Below, in pieces: positions 48,613-57,287 of a stretch of DNA of 64,000 nt (position 1 is the stretch's first letter; each line of letters starts with the position of its first letter). This stretch comes from an uncultured bacterium. GTDB taxonomy: Bacteria; Verrucomicrobiota; Lentisphaeria; Victivallales; Victivallaceae. The stretch is taken from NCBI GenBank assembly GCA_900551245.1, contig URVC01000005.1, positions 1 through 64,000 of the forward strand, read 5' to 3'. The notes beneath the pieces were generated by a model that saw only the letters and a list, made by a program, of their open reading frames with translations, was not told the DNA's origin and ran no database searches. The translations under genes and the position numbers were made by a program.

Positions 48613-49878
48613 ATGCTGACGGAACTTTTTCTGGCCGGGCGCTATTTGAAGCCCAAGCGGAACGCGGTGTCGCTGATCACGCTTTCGAGCGTGCTCGGCG
48701 TGACGCTCGGCGTGGCGGTGCTGATGGTGGTGCTGGCGGTGATGACCGGATTCACCGACCTCATGAAGCAGAAGCTGGTGGAGACGCAGGCGCATTTTCA
48801 GGTGCGCGACCCGTGGCGGCGGGTGATCCGCGACCCGTCGGAGATCGTCGAGACGGTCCGGGCGGCGGGCGGCGACGCGGCGGCGGTGATTCAGTCGCCG
48901 GTGCTGGTGCAGCGGGGGCGCGAGCTCGACATGCAGCTGCTCCTCTTCGGCACCGGGGCGGAGGAACTGCGCAAACACCTTGAATTCGACACCGCGCTCC
49001 GGCGGGGAATGCTTTCGCTGGAGAAGAACGAGGCGATCATCAGCACCCACATGGCGGCGCGCTGGGGGGTGAAGGTGGGCGACAAGATTCTGCTGCACTC
49101 GCCGAAGCGGCTGACCAGTCTGGTCCGGTTCAAGCCGGATGGCGGCATGGAGATCAATCCGGACAGTTCCGCCTATCTGCCTTCGGAGTTCACCGTGACC
49201 GGCATCTACTCGATCGGCAAATATGACTTCGACCGGAGCGTGCTCTTCGTCGGAATCGACGACGCGGCCGAACTTCTCGACCTGCCGTGGGGCAGTGCGA
49301 CCAGCGTCTTCGGCTGGGGGCCGGACCCGTTCGAGCAGAAGGAGCTTATCAAAACCCTGCGAGAAAAGCTCGGCAGCTACCGGGTCTCCACCTGGGAGGA
49401 CGAGAACAAACAGCTGTTGAGCGTGCTGGCGGTGGAGAAGCGGATGATGTTCTTCCTGCTGATCTTCATCGTGCTGGTGGCGGCGTTCAGCATCACCAAT
49501 ACGCTGGTGACCTCGGTCTACCAGAAAACCCGCGAAATCGGGCTGTTGAAGGCGCTCGGCGCGGGGGACGGGGCGGTGACGCGGATTTTCGTACTGCAGG
49601 GGTTCCTGATCGGGGTGATCGGCAGCGGCGTCGGGACGTTGCTGGGGTGGCTGGTGATCCATTTCCGCAACGACATCATGCACTTCGTCTCGCGGGTGAC
49701 CGGCACGGAACTCTTCCCGAAAGAGCTTTACTACTTCGACGAACTGCCCGCGCACATCGTGCCCGGGGACGTCGGTTTCATCATTGCGGCGTCGGTGATT
49801 CTCTGCACGCTGGGGGCGTTGCTCCCGGCGCTGCGGGCGGCGCTGCTCGATCCGGCAAAGGCATTGCGCTATGAGTGA
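48613..49878 (+). CDS. LolC/LolE-type lipoprotein-releasing ABC permease
   Basis: LolCE with LolD pulls lipoproteins out of the inner membrane for transfer to LolA. The 421-residue protein has the LolC/E plan: one membrane helix near residues 20-45 (VSLITLSSVLGVTLGVAVLMVVL, in part), a large periplasmic domain, and three further helices in the C-terminal third (FFLLIFIVLVAAFSITNTL, FVLQGFLIGVIGSGVG, FIIAASVILCTLGALLP). The family motif KTREIGLLKALGA is present. Its stop overlaps the next gene by 8 bases. There is only one permease gene here, so it may act as a homodimer (LolF type). Confidence 0.88.
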   Translation: MLTELFLAGRYLKPKRNAVSLITLSSVLGVTLGVAVLMVVLAVMTGFTDLMKQKLVETQAHFQVRDPWRRVIRDPSEIVETVRAAGGDAAAVIQSPVLVQRGRELDMQLLLFGTGAEELRKHLEFDTALRRGMLSLEKNEAIISTHMAARWGVKVGDKILLHSPKRLTSLVRFKPDGGMEINPDSSAYLPSEFTVTGIYSIGKYDFDRSVLFVGIDDAAELLDLPWGSATSVFGWGPDPFEQKELIKTLREKLGSYRVSTWEDENKQLLSVLAVEKRMMFFLLIFIVLVAAFSITNTLVTSVYQKTREIGLLKALGAGDGAVTRIFVLQGFLIGVIGSGVGTLLGWLVIHFRNDIMHFVSRVTGTELFPKELYYFDELPAHIVPGDVGFIIAASVILCTLGALLPALRAALLDPAKALRYE

Positions 49879-50560
49879 GACGAACGAACCGATCATCGAG
49901 CTGGCCGATGTCCGGCGGAGCTACAGAATGGGCGATTCCGTGCTGGAGGTTCTGCGCGGAGTCAACTGGCGGGTGGAGCGCGGCGAGTGGGCCTGTCTGC
50001 TCGGCGCCTCCGGCAGCGGCAAGACGACGCTGCTCAATCTGATCGGCGCGCTGGAGAAGCCGGATTCCGGCACCATCCGGGTCGCCGGAACCGATCTGGC
50101 CGGACTCTCCCGCCGGGCGGCGGCGAAGTTCCGCAACCGGCGGATCGGCTTCGTGTTTCAGGCCTACCATCTTCTGCCGGAGCTGACGATTCTGGAGAAT
50201 GTGATGCTTCCGGCCCGGTTTGCCGGGTTGGCGAAGCGTTCGGCGCGGGAACGGGCCGAAGCGCTGCTGGCGACGGTCGGACTCTCCGGACGGCTCCGCC
50301 ACCGGCCGAGCGAACTCTCCGGCGGCGAACAGCAGCGGGCGGCGATCGCCCGGGCGCTGATCAACGAGCCGGAACTTCTGCTGGCGGATGAGCCGACCGG
50401 CAACCTTGACGGCCGGACCGGCAGCGGCATTCTCGAACTCTTCGCCGAACTCCGTTCGGAGCATCCGGAGCGTTCGATCGTGATGATCACCCACAACCGC
50501 GAGATCGCCGATCTGGCCGACCGGGTGGCGGAGCTCTCCGACGGCGTGCTCCGGAGCTGA
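49871..50560 (+). CDS. lolD: LolD-type ABC transporter ATPase
   Basis: This 229-residue ATPase has Walker A GASGSGKTTLLN, the Q-loop FVFQAYHLLPELTILENVMLP, the signature LSGGEQQRAAIARAL, Walker B LLLADEPTGNLD and the H-loop VMITHN. The Q-loop sequence AYHLLPELTILENV is typical of the LolD/MacB family. It overlaps the permease by 8 bases, and together they form a complete exporter for lipoproteins or a related extraction job. The nucleoside hydrolase gene faces it with a 28-base gap. Confidence 0.92.
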   Translation: MSETNEPIIELADVRRSYRMGDSVLEVLRGVNWRVERGEWACLLGASGSGKTTLLNLIGALEKPDSGTIRVAGTDLAGLSRRAAAKFRNRRIGFVFQAYHLLPELTILENVMLPARFAGLAKRSARERAEALLATVGLSGRLRHRPSELSGGEQQRAAIARALINEPELLLADEPTGNLDGRTGSGILELFAELRSEHPERSIVMITHNREIADLADRVAELSDGVLRS

Positions 50561-50588
50561 GGGCGCCGCCGGATTCCTGTGGTGGAAA

Positions 50589-51533
50589 TCAGTTCTGCGC
50601 CGCGTGTTTCCGCAGCAGGGTGAAGAGGTCGGCGAAGACCTGGTCGCGCTGGATGTGGGTGGCGACGCGCATCTCGTGGCGCCCGGCGGGGGCGTCGAGG
50701 TAGCGGCCGGAGTCGTCGAGCCGCGGCGCGGGGATGAGTTCCGAGCGGTATCCCTCCCGGCAGCGGAGCCAGCCGATGACGGAGATGTCCCAGATCACCT
50801 TGCTGGCGGCGAAGCCGTTTCCGATGAAGTCGCAGGTGCGGTTCAGCAGAAATTCTCCGATGGCGCCGGTGTCGGCGCAGAGCTCCCGCAGCTCCGCGGG
50901 GGTGGTGGCGAGCAGTTCGGCCACCGTGCAGCAGGGCACCTGCAGGAACGGCACGCCGGAGTCGAAGATCACCTGAGCCGCCGGAACATCCTGATAGAGA
51001 TTGAATTCCCGGTTGTCCGGGTGATTGCGGTCGTGCCCGCCGAGCCAGACTACCACCAGGTCGCGGACGATCTCCGGGTCGAGCAGCAGAGCGGAGGCGA
51101 CGTTGGTGATCGCTCCGATGGCGAAAACATAGAGCGCCTTCCCGGACTGGCGCTGTTCGCGGGCGAGCTCCACGATGCGGCGCGCGGCCGCGGAGTCGAC
51201 CGGGGTGCGGCGGTTCGGCAGATAGCCGGTCGAACCGCGGAAGGCGAATCCCTCCGCCGGATGGTCGAGCAGGGCGAGAATCCGGCCGATCTCCTCGAAG
51301 CTCTTCTCCATGCCGTCGGCCGGACTGGTGGAGCGGGAGTTCAGGAACGGGGCCGCCGTCACGGCCCGGAGCCGGAGGGTTTCCGTCGCCAGCAGCGCGT
51401 AGGTGAGCGCGAACTGGTCGTCCACCTCGTTGAAGGTGTCGGTGTCGAGTACCGCGTCGACGAGTTCCGTCGGCAGGTCGAGCCGGGCCCGGCGCAGAGC
51501 CGGATCAAGTGCGGGGAAGGGAATGGAGTCCAT
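50589..51533 (-). CDS. Inosine-uridine preferring nucleoside hydrolase family protein
   Basis: Nucleoside hydrolases cut the glycosidic bond of ribonucleosides for salvage, using a calcium site. The 314-residue protein has the calcium motif DTDTFNEVDDQFAL at 30-43 (usual form DTDxxxDDAxA), FAIGAITNVASALL, VWLGGHDRNHPDNREFNLYQDVPAAQVIF (in part) and the C-terminal IWDISVIGWL in place of the common HDP/DA ending. The motif is altered compared with classical IunH, so the substrate may not be a common nucleoside. ATG 51533 has GAGG 10 bases upstream; in-frame ATGs at 51548 and above lack a ribosome site. Confidence 0.8.
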   Translation of the reverse strand: MDSIPFPALDPALRRARLDLPTELVDAVLDTDTFNEVDDQFALTYALLATETLRLRAVTAAPFLNSRSTSPADGMEKSFEEIGRILALLDHPAEGFAFRGSTGYLPNRRTPVDSAAARRIVELAREQRQSGKALYVFAIGAITNVASALLLDPEIVRDLVVVWLGGHDRNHPDNREFNLYQDVPAAQVIFDSGVPFLQVPCCTVAELLATTPAELRELCADTGAIGEFLLNRTCDFIGNGFAASKVIWDISVIGWLRCREGYRSELIPAPRLDDSGRYLDAPAGRHEMRVATHIQRDQVFADLFTLLRKHAAQN

Positions 51534-51761
51534 AGCTGGTTTCCTCATGCTGCGGCCCGGTGTCATCCTCTCCGGCGGAGGCCGCCTGCCGCCGTCTCCG
51601 GTTAATATAGCGATGCTTTTTCACAAAACAACATAGTCAAGTAGAACAAAACAGGGATAATATAGCATAAAACAACGATATGAGGCATTGTCCGGCGGCG
51701 TTTCCCGGAAAGACGATAGCGGAAGAAATCCGGAGAATTCCACGGGAAATCCGGAAAGAGA

Positions 51762-51791
51762 CTGGCAAAATTGCACTTTTGCCGATATATT
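51762..51791 (+). promoter_or_regulatory. Candidate promoter of ftsA-ftsZ
   Basis: CTGGCA at 51762-51767 and TATATT at 51786-51791 are 18 bases apart. The start near 51798 gives a leader of about 36 bases to the ftsA ATG. The remainder of the 51534-51833 gap is AT-rich with no other clear signal. Confidence 0.4.
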
Positions 51792-51833
51792 TATGACGGA
51801 AGCATTGTGGTTGTTCAAACGGAGAGAGGACGG

Positions 51834-53111
51834 ATGTTCCATTCCAGAGAGATCGTGACTGCCATCGAACTGGGCAGTTCGAAGATCTGCGTCCTGATCG
51901 GCGAGGCCGGAGAGGGGGGCCGGGTGAATATCATCGGGCGGGGCACCGCTCCAAGCGCCGGCGCCGTGGTCAAGGGCGAGATCTACAACATGGAAAAGGC
52001 GTTCGATCAGCTCGCCGCGGCGCTGGAGGAGGCGGACCGCAGCTCCAATCACGAGCTCGGCAACAGCCGGCTGGTGGTGGTGGTGGTGACCGGTTGCGGA
52101 ATCGATTCCCATCAGGGGGTGGGGACGGTGTTCATCAAAAACGAACAGCACCGGGTCACCCAGAAGGAGCGGTTCGAAGCGCATGAGAACGCCAAGGTGC
52201 AGCATATCGCTCCGGACCGGGAGATCATCAACAGCTCCGAATCCTACTTCATGATCGACGGGCGGCCGGTGCGCAACCCGCTCGAACAGAATGCGCGCAA
52301 GCTGGACGCCTACGTCCATGTGGTGCACGCGGTGGCCTCCCGGCTGGAAAATTTCAGGACGATCGTCCGCGAATCCGGTTTCGAGGATTCGATGATGGAG
52401 GTCGCCTTCGCGCCGCTGGCGGCCGATTTCGGAATTCTCTCGGAGGAGGAGCGCGAACACGGCGTTCTGCTGATCGACCTCGGGGCCGGCACCACCGAAT
52501 TCGATGTGGAATACAATTCGGGGATTCAGGCCTCGGGGGTGATTCAGGTCGGTTTCGACCATGTCTGCAACGACCTCTCCATCGGGCTGGATCTGCCGAT
52601 CTCGCTCTGCCGGAAGATGATCGAAGACGGCTCCCTGGTGCGGGCCATGCGGGAGCGGCGCGACTGGCTCGAGTTTCCCCAGCCCGGCAGCGGCATGCGG
52701 AGAATTCCGCTGGTCTCGTTTGAAACCATCATCGATCTCCGGTTGCGTGAGATCTTCGAAATCGTCAAGAAGATGGTCGCGGACCGCGGCGCACTCAACA
52801 ATCTCGACGCCGGCGGCGTCCTCACCGGCGGCGGCGCGCTCTTCGAACGGACCGCCGGCATTTTCCGCGAAGTGTTCGACCTCTCCTGCCGCATCGGCCA
52901 GCCGCTGGAGGCCGGCGGGGCGGTGATCGGCGTGGAAAATCCGCGCTACAGCACCGTGTGGGGGGCGTTGAAGATCGCCGCCTATTACAACGAACTTAAT
53001 TCAGGCAACCGGGGCCGGGGAACGGTCGGCAACCTGATCGACGCGGCGGACGGGTTCCTCAGCCGGTTCCGCCGGAATTTGTCCAATTTGAAAGAAACAA
53101 TCCGGATGTAG
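51834..53111 (+). CDS. ftsA: Cell division protein FtsA
   Basis: FtsA is the actin-fold protein that tethers FtsZ to the membrane and recruits the division machinery. The 425-residue protein has phosphate-1 IVTAIELGSSKICVLIGE, the FtsA-specific 1C domain in place of actin 1B, phosphate-2 LIDLGAGTTEFDV and the adenosine site GGVLTGGGALFERTAGI. A C-terminal amphipathic stretch (GFLSRFRRNLSNLKETIR) fits the membrane-targeting helix. AGAGAGGACGG precedes the ATG. It is 3 bases upstream of the FtsZ gene, the usual ftsA-ftsZ order. Confidence 0.92.
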   Translation: MFHSREIVTAIELGSSKICVLIGEAGEGGRVNIIGRGTAPSAGAVVKGEIYNMEKAFDQLAAALEEADRSSNHELGNSRLVVVVVTGCGIDSHQGVGTVFIKNEQHRVTQKERFEAHENAKVQHIAPDREIINSSESYFMIDGRPVRNPLEQNARKLDAYVHVVHAVASRLENFRTIVRESGFEDSMMEVAFAPLAADFGILSEEEREHGVLLIDLGAGTTEFDVEYNSGIQASGVIQVGFDHVCNDLSIGLDLPISLCRKMIEDGSLVRAMRERRDWLEFPQPGSGMRRIPLVSFETIIDLRLREIFEIVKKMVADRGALNNLDAGGVLTGGGALFERTAGIFREVFDLSCRIGQPLEAGGAVIGVENPRYSTVWGALKIAAYYNELNSGNRGRGTVGNLIDAADGFLSRFRRNLSNLKETIRM

Positions 53112-53114
53112 CCG

Positions 53115-54320
53115 ATGGAGCAGCAGGGAAAACCGAAGGAGATCACGATTCTGGCGCTCGGCGGAGCCGGCTGCCGCATCCTGCGCGCGCTGGCCGAAGC
53201 CCCGGCGGCGCAGTCGCTGCGGCTTCTGGCGGCGGATACCGACGCGGAGAGTCTTGCCCGGTCCGGCGTCGCGGAGAACTGCCGCCTGCTGGCCGGCGCC
53301 CGCTGGCGCGGCGGCCGCGGCTGCGGCGGGAATGTGATCGACGGGCAGCGGGCGATGGCGCATGAGCGTTCCACGCTGGAGCAGATGCTCTCCGGCAGTG
53401 CGATGCTGATGGTGATCGGCGGGCTCGGCGGCGGCACCGCTTCCGGCGGCGTGCCGGTGGTGCTGAGCGTGGCCCGCAAGCTGGGAATTCCGACGATGTT
53501 TCTGATGACGCTGCCGTTCGCGCTGGAGGGGCACAGCAAGCGCCGGGTGGCGGAGGAGACCGTCAAGGGCGAACTGCTCGGCCTGGCCGACGCGGTGCTC
53601 TGTCTGCCCAACGATCTTCTGTTTTCGGTGCTGGAGGCGACCACGCCGCTGGCGGAGGCGTTCCGCCTGGCCGACCGGGAGGTGTCGCGTACGGTGCTGG
53701 CGCTGACCGCGGTTCTGCGGAACGGCAATCTGCTGGCGGCCGATTTCGGCGATTTCGTCAGCCTTCTGAAGCGGCGCAAGAGCTACTGCAGCATCGGTGT
53801 CGGCGTCTCGTCGGAGACGGATCCGTCGGTGCGGATCGACCGGGCGATGGAGGAGCTGTTGCACTCGCCGCTGCTCGGCGGGGCCGGGAAGCTCGGCGAG
53901 GCGGATGCGGTGATTCTGTCGCTGCTCGGCGGCCCGGAGCTTTCGATCGGCGAGACCAAGGCGGCGCTGGAGCTGGCGTCGCGCCAGGTGAAGCCGGAGG
54001 CGCGGGTGATCGTCGGTGCGGCGACGGCGGAGGAGTGGCGCGGGATGATTCAGCTCTGCGCGGTCACGGTCCGGCTCGACGCGGAGAACGAAATTGTCGA
54101 GGTGATGCACAAGAGCACGGAGCGTACGCCGAAGCGGAGTCGCGCGGCGGCGGCTCCGGAAGAGGACGCATCCCAGCTGACACTGCCGTTCCTGGAGACG
54201 GTTTCGAAGGGGATTATGGAGAACACCACGCCGGTGATCTGGAACGGCGAGGATCTCGATATTCCGACGTTCAAGCGGCGGAATACGGTTCTCGACAACG
54301 GGAAAACCGTGGTCGAATAG
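53115..54320 (+). CDS. ftsZ: Divergent FtsZ
   Basis: FtsZ is the tubulin homologue that forms the division ring. This 401-residue protein keeps the N-terminal glycine loop (LGGAGCRILRAL) but the tubulin signature GGGTGTGxAP is changed to GLGGGTASGGVP at 103-113. The T7 loop that hydrolyses GTP of the next subunit keeps both acidic residues, D210 and D213, but its Asn is Ala208. A flexible linker leads to DLDIPTFKRRN at the end, a nearly standard FtsZ C-terminal peptide that binds FtsA. It directly follows ftsA. Divergent FtsZ genes have been reported in Lentisphaerae; GTP polymerisation here is inference. Confidence 0.85.
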   Translation: MEQQGKPKEITILALGGAGCRILRALAEAPAAQSLRLLAADTDAESLARSGVAENCRLLAGARWRGGRGCGGNVIDGQRAMAHERSTLEQMLSGSAMLMVIGGLGGGTASGGVPVVLSVARKLGIPTMFLMTLPFALEGHSKRRVAEETVKGELLGLADAVLCLPNDLLFSVLEATTPLAEAFRLADREVSRTVLALTAVLRNGNLLAADFGDFVSLLKRRKSYCSIGVGVSSETDPSVRIDRAMEELLHSPLLGGAGKLGEADAVILSLLGGPELSIGETKAALELASRQVKPEARVIVGAATAEEWRGMIQLCAVTVRLDAENEIVEVMHKSTERTPKRSRAAAAPEEDASQLTLPFLETVSKGIMENTTPVIWNGEDLDIPTFKRRNTVLDNGKTVVE

Positions 54321-54382
54321 CCGTTTTTCAGGCGAAAAAAGCGCTTTGAGGCGGATTTTGCAAAAAAAACTGAAAAAATGAT

Positions 54383-54410
54383 TTGCAAAACGCGGGGGAG
54401 CGAATATATT
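54383..54410 (+). promoter_or_regulatory. Promoter of the tRNA-tuf operon
   Basis: TTGCAA at 54383-54388 and TATATT at 54405-54410 lie 16 bases apart, 47 bases before tRNA-Leu. An overlapping TATTAT gives an 18-base spacer as an alternative. Confidence 0.55.
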
Positions 54411-54456
54411 ATGTCTCTGTTCTCGCGAGTTGGCGTGGTTCCAACGGCGGAATACG

Positions 54457-54540
54457 CTCGGGTGGCGGAATTGGCAGACGCGTATGGTTGAGGTCCATAT
54501 GGAGTAATCCTTGGGGGTTCAAGTCCCCCCCCGAGTACCA
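54457..54540 (+). tRNA. tRNA-Leu(GAG)
   Basis: The sequence folds as a class II tRNA with a long variable arm: acceptor GCTCGGG, anticodon stem TATGG/CCATA with loop TTGAGGT (anticodon GAG, reads CUC/CUU), TTCAAGT T-loop and encoded CCA. Base 1 pairs with T at position 72 as a G-T wobble. Confidence 0.9.
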
Positions 54541-54636
54541 TGATAATAACGTTTTGCGCGACAGTCGCTGCAAAGCGATGAGGACGGCGGGTGGAAATCC
54601 GTCGCCTTTATTGTCGGGTAAGGTGTTTGTGCGAAT

Positions 54637-54712
54637 GCCTACATAGCTCAGTCGGTAGAGCACATCCTTGGTAAGGATGAGGTCTCCGGTTCAAGTCCGG
54701 ATGTAGGCTCCA
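54637..54712 (+). tRNA. tRNA-Thr(GGT)
   Basis: Acceptor GCCTACA pairs with TGTAGGC, the anticodon stem CATCC/GGATG encloses TTGGTAA (anticodon GGT), and CCA is encoded. It stands 60 bases before the tuf start, the same tRNA-Thr to tuf order as the E. coli tufB operon. The 96 bases between the two tRNAs hold no clear feature. Confidence 0.93.
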
Positions 54713-54772
54713 TGATATTTTGCCGATGCTGAAATAAAGTTGGAACACTAAAAAACCTTTCAGGAGGGAAAA

Positions 54773-55969
54773 ATGGCTAAGGAAAAATTCGAAAGAACCA
54801 AGCCGCACGTCAATGTCGGTACGATCGGTCACGTCGACCACGGCAAGACCACTCTGACCGCCGCCATCACCATGGTGCTGAACAAGAAGTTCGGCGGCGA
54901 AGTCCGCAAATACGATGAAATCGACAACGCTCCGGAAGAGAAGGAGCGTGGTATCACCATCAATACCGCTCACGTGGAATACCAGACCGAGAAGCGTCAC
55001 TACGCTCACGTTGACTGCCCCGGACACGCCGACTATGTGAAGAACATGATCACCGGCGCCGCGCAGATGGACGGTGCGATTCTGGTGATCGCCGCGACCG
55101 ACGGCCCGATGGCCCAGACCCGCGAGCACGTGCTGCTGGCCCGTCAGGTGGGTGTGCCGGCGATCGTCGTCTTCATGAACAAGGTGGACCAGCTGGACGA
55201 CCCCGAGCTGCTCGAGCTCGTTGAAATGGAAATCCGTGAGCTGCTCAACAGCTATGACTATCCCGGCGACGAGACCCCGATCATCAAAGGTTCCGCTCTG
55301 AAGGCGGTCGAGGCCGAGGGTGACCTGAACAATCCGGCGTCGCAGTGCATTCTCGAGCTCATGGATGCGGTTGACAACTTCATCCCCGAGCCGAAGCGCG
55401 ATGTCGATCAGCCCTTCCTGATGCCGATCGAAGACGTGTTCTCGATTGAAGGCCGCGGCACCGTGGTGACCGGCCGTGTCGAGCGCGGAATCATCAAGCT
55501 CAACGACGAAGTTGAAATTGTCGGTATCAAACCGACGGTGAAGACCACCGTGACCGGTATTGAAATGTTCCGCAAGCTGCTCGATCAGGGCCAGGCCGGC
55601 GACAACATCGGCTGCCTGCTCCGCGGCACGAAGAAGGAAGATGTCGAGCGCGGCCAGGTGCTGGCGAAGCCGGGCAGCGTGACTCCGCACACCAAGTTCC
55701 GCGGCGAGATCTACGTTCTCTCCAAGGATGAGGGTGGCCGTCACACTCCGTTCTTCAACAACTACCGTCCGCAGTTCTACTTCCGTACGACTGACGTGAC
55801 CGGCACGATCACCCTGAAGGAGGGTGTCGAAATGGTGATGCCCGGCGACAACACCACGATCACCGTGGAACTGATCGCCCCGATCGCCATGGAAAAGGGT
55901 CTGCGCTTCGCGATCCGTGAAGGCGGCCGCACGGTTGCTTCCGGCCGGGTTTCCGAAATCATCGAGTAA
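54773..55969 (+). CDS. tuf: Elongation factor Tu
   Basis: EF-Tu brings aminoacyl-tRNA to the ribosome. The 398-residue protein has P-loop GHVDHGKTTLTAAI, switch II DCPGHADYVKNM, NKVD, the domain 2 segment VEDVFSIEGRGTVVTGRVERG (in part) and the C-terminal MVMPGDNTTITVELI. AGGAGG lies 7 bases before the ATG. The gene is in an operon with two tRNAs upstream and rpmG, tRNA-Trp, secE and nusG downstream. Confidence 0.98.
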   Translation: MAKEKFERTKPHVNVGTIGHVDHGKTTLTAAITMVLNKKFGGEVRKYDEIDNAPEEKERGITINTAHVEYQTEKRHYAHVDCPGHADYVKNMITGAAQMDGAILVIAATDGPMAQTREHVLLARQVGVPAIVVFMNKVDQLDDPELLELVEMEIRELLNSYDYPGDETPIIKGSALKAVEAEGDLNNPASQCILELMDAVDNFIPEPKRDVDQPFLMPIEDVFSIEGRGTVVTGRVERGIIKLNDEVEIVGIKPTVKTTVTGIEMFRKLLDQGQAGDNIGCLLRGTKKEDVERGQVLAKPGSVTPHTKFRGEIYVLSKDEGGRHTPFFNNYRPQFYFRTTDVTGTITLKEGVEMVMPGDNTTITVELIAPIAMEKGLRFAIREGGRTVASGRVSEIIE

Positions 55970-55988
55970 TATCCGGATTCGGCACACG

Positions 55989-56018
55989 TCCCGGACCGTC
56001 GATTCCGGCGGTTCGGGA
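55989..56018 (+). other. Hairpin between tuf and rpmG
   Basis: A 10-bp stem (TCCCGGACCG at 55989-55998 with CGGTTCGGGA at 56009-56018, one G-T pair) has a 10-base loop and no T run. It could partly stop transcription or be a processing site in the operon. Confidence 0.4.
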
Positions 56019-56043
56019 TAATCATGTAAACTCAGGTAAGATT

Positions 56044-56196
56044 ATGGCGCGTGAATTGGTTATTCTTGAGTGCACCGAGTGCAAACGCCGCAACTACACG
56101 ACGATGAAAGAGAAGCGGAATACGCCGGAGCGCTTGGAAAAGAAAAAATACTGCAAATTCGAACGCAAGCACACGATTCATAAAGAGACGCGGTAA
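56044..56196 (+). CDS. rpmG: 50S ribosomal protein L33
   Basis: This 50-residue ribosomal protein of the large subunit has the family core LECTECKRRNYTTMKEKRN and KKKYCKFERKHTIHKETR. The first zinc pair C10/C13 is present and C37 also, but the fourth position is Glu40 in KYCKFERKH where zinc-binding L33 has CxxC. So the zinc site is incomplete. The gene is too short for most gene callers but lies between tuf and tRNA-Trp, where L33 genes are common. Confidence 0.93.
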   Translation: MARELVILECTECKRRNYTTMKEKRNTPERLEKKKYCKFERKHTIHKETR

Positions 56197-56219
56197 GCGG
56201 ATTTCGAACAACAATTGAC

Positions 56220-56296
56220 AGGAGAGTAGCTCAGTTGGCTAGAGCGGCGGTCTCCAAAACCGCAGGTCGTGAGTTCGAGCCTCACCTCTCCTGCCA
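56220..56296 (+). tRNA. tRNA-Trp(CCA)
   Basis: Acceptor AGGAGAG pairs with CTCTCCT; the anticodon stem GCGGT/ACCGC encloses CTCCAAA (anticodon CCA); the T-loop is TTCGAGC and CCA is encoded. The tRNA-Trp to secE order is common in bacteria. Confidence 0.96.
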
Positions 56297-56335
56297 TTTT
56301 TCAGTTTATACAGACACAGGCAGGTAACGGAGAAA

Positions 56336-56590
56336 ATGCAAGACAGTAAGAAGCGCGGTGGAAGTGCCGGAGAGATTGCCGGCGGCGTATCCTTTATGGG
56401 AAAAATTAGGCGCTTTATCTCCGAGACGATAGCCGAGCTGGGGCGGTGCACCTGGCCGAACCGGCAGCAGCTTTTCGAATCGACGGTGCTGGTGGTTGTG
56501 GCGATTGTGATCCTGGCGCTGTTTGTGGCCGGTGTTGATGAAGTGGCGCGGATAGTGATCCGGCTGGTCACGGTAGGCAGACTTTTTTAG
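56336..56590 (+). CDS. secE: Preprotein translocase subunit SecE
   Basis: SecE clamps SecY in the protein-export channel. The 84-residue protein has the SecE signature ETIAELGRCTWPNRQQLFE and one C-terminal membrane helix (STVLVVVAIVILALFVAGV). The single helix is the usual form outside Gammaproteobacteria. It is 15 bases upstream of nusG. Confidence 0.95.
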   Translation: MQDSKKRGGSAGEIAGGVSFMGKIRRFISETIAELGRCTWPNRQQLFESTVLVVVAIVILALFVAGVDEVARIVIRLVTVGRLF

Positions 56591-56605
56591 GATTGGGGAC
56601 GGATT

Positions 56606-57187
56606 ATGAGCGAAGCTGTGGAGAATGGGAACGACAACCGCGGACAGTGGTTTGTCGTCCATACCCTTTCCGGACACGAGAACAAGGTGCGTGACACGCT
56701 GCTGCGTCAGATGCAGAGCGGCGATCAGGTGCCGGTTTACGATGCGTTCATTCCGACCGAAAAGGTGGTGGAGGTCCGTCAGGGTCGCAAGACGATCCGG
56801 GCGCGGCATCTTTTCCCGGGGTACATCTGGGTCCGGATGGATCTCTACGATGATCTCGGGATGATCAACGAAAAAGCGTGGTATTTTGTACGCAACGTCC
56901 AGGGGGTGCTCGGCTTCCTCGGCGGGACCAACAAGCCGACGCCGCTCTCGCAGCGGGAGGTGGATGAGATCATGCGTCCGGTGCAGGGCGGTGAGACCGA
57001 CGTCAAGCCGAAGATCGCCTTTGAGATCGGTGAAGTGGTCCGCATCAAGGATGGAGCGTTTGAGAATTTCGAGGGTGCGATTCAGGAGATCGACAACGAG
57101 CGCGGCAAGTTGAAGCTGATGGTGTCGATTTTCGGTCGTTCCACCCCGGTCGAATTGGAGTTCTGGCAGGTCGAGCGGACCGTCTGA
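56606..57187 (+). CDS. nusG: Transcription antitermination factor NusG
   Basis: NusG binds RNA polymerase, reduces pausing and links transcription to Rho or the ribosome. The 193-residue protein has the NGN domain (WFVVHTLSGHENKVRDTLL, PTEKVVEVRQGRKTIRARHLFPGY in part) and the C-terminal KOW domain (FEIGEVVRIKDGAFENFEGAIQEI in part). The length and position before rplK are standard. Confidence 0.97.
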   Translation: MSEAVENGNDNRGQWFVVHTLSGHENKVRDTLLRQMQSGDQVPVYDAFIPTEKVVEVRQGRKTIRARHLFPGYIWVRMDLYDDLGMINEKAWYFVRNVQGVLGFLGGTNKPTPLSQREVDEIMRPVQGGETDVKPKIAFEIGEVVRIKDGAFENFEGAIQEIDNERGKLKLMVSIFGRSTPVELEFWQVERTV

Positions 57188-57287
57188 CGGTTCTGCGCGA
57201 TACTTTAGCAGTAAGGAAGATAGATTCTCTGGTGGCGGGGCACCTGCCAGTCCGGACCACCTCGGGATCGAAAAAGGAATTGTAATC
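57188..57287 (+). promoter_or_regulatory. rplK leader with possible L1 regulatory site
   Basis: The 100-base gap before rplK is GC-rich and can pair GGTGG (57231-57235) with CCACC (57257-57261). In many bacteria L1 binds the leader of the rplK-rplA mRNA to repress it; this is a candidate site by position and folding only. Confidence 0.35.
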
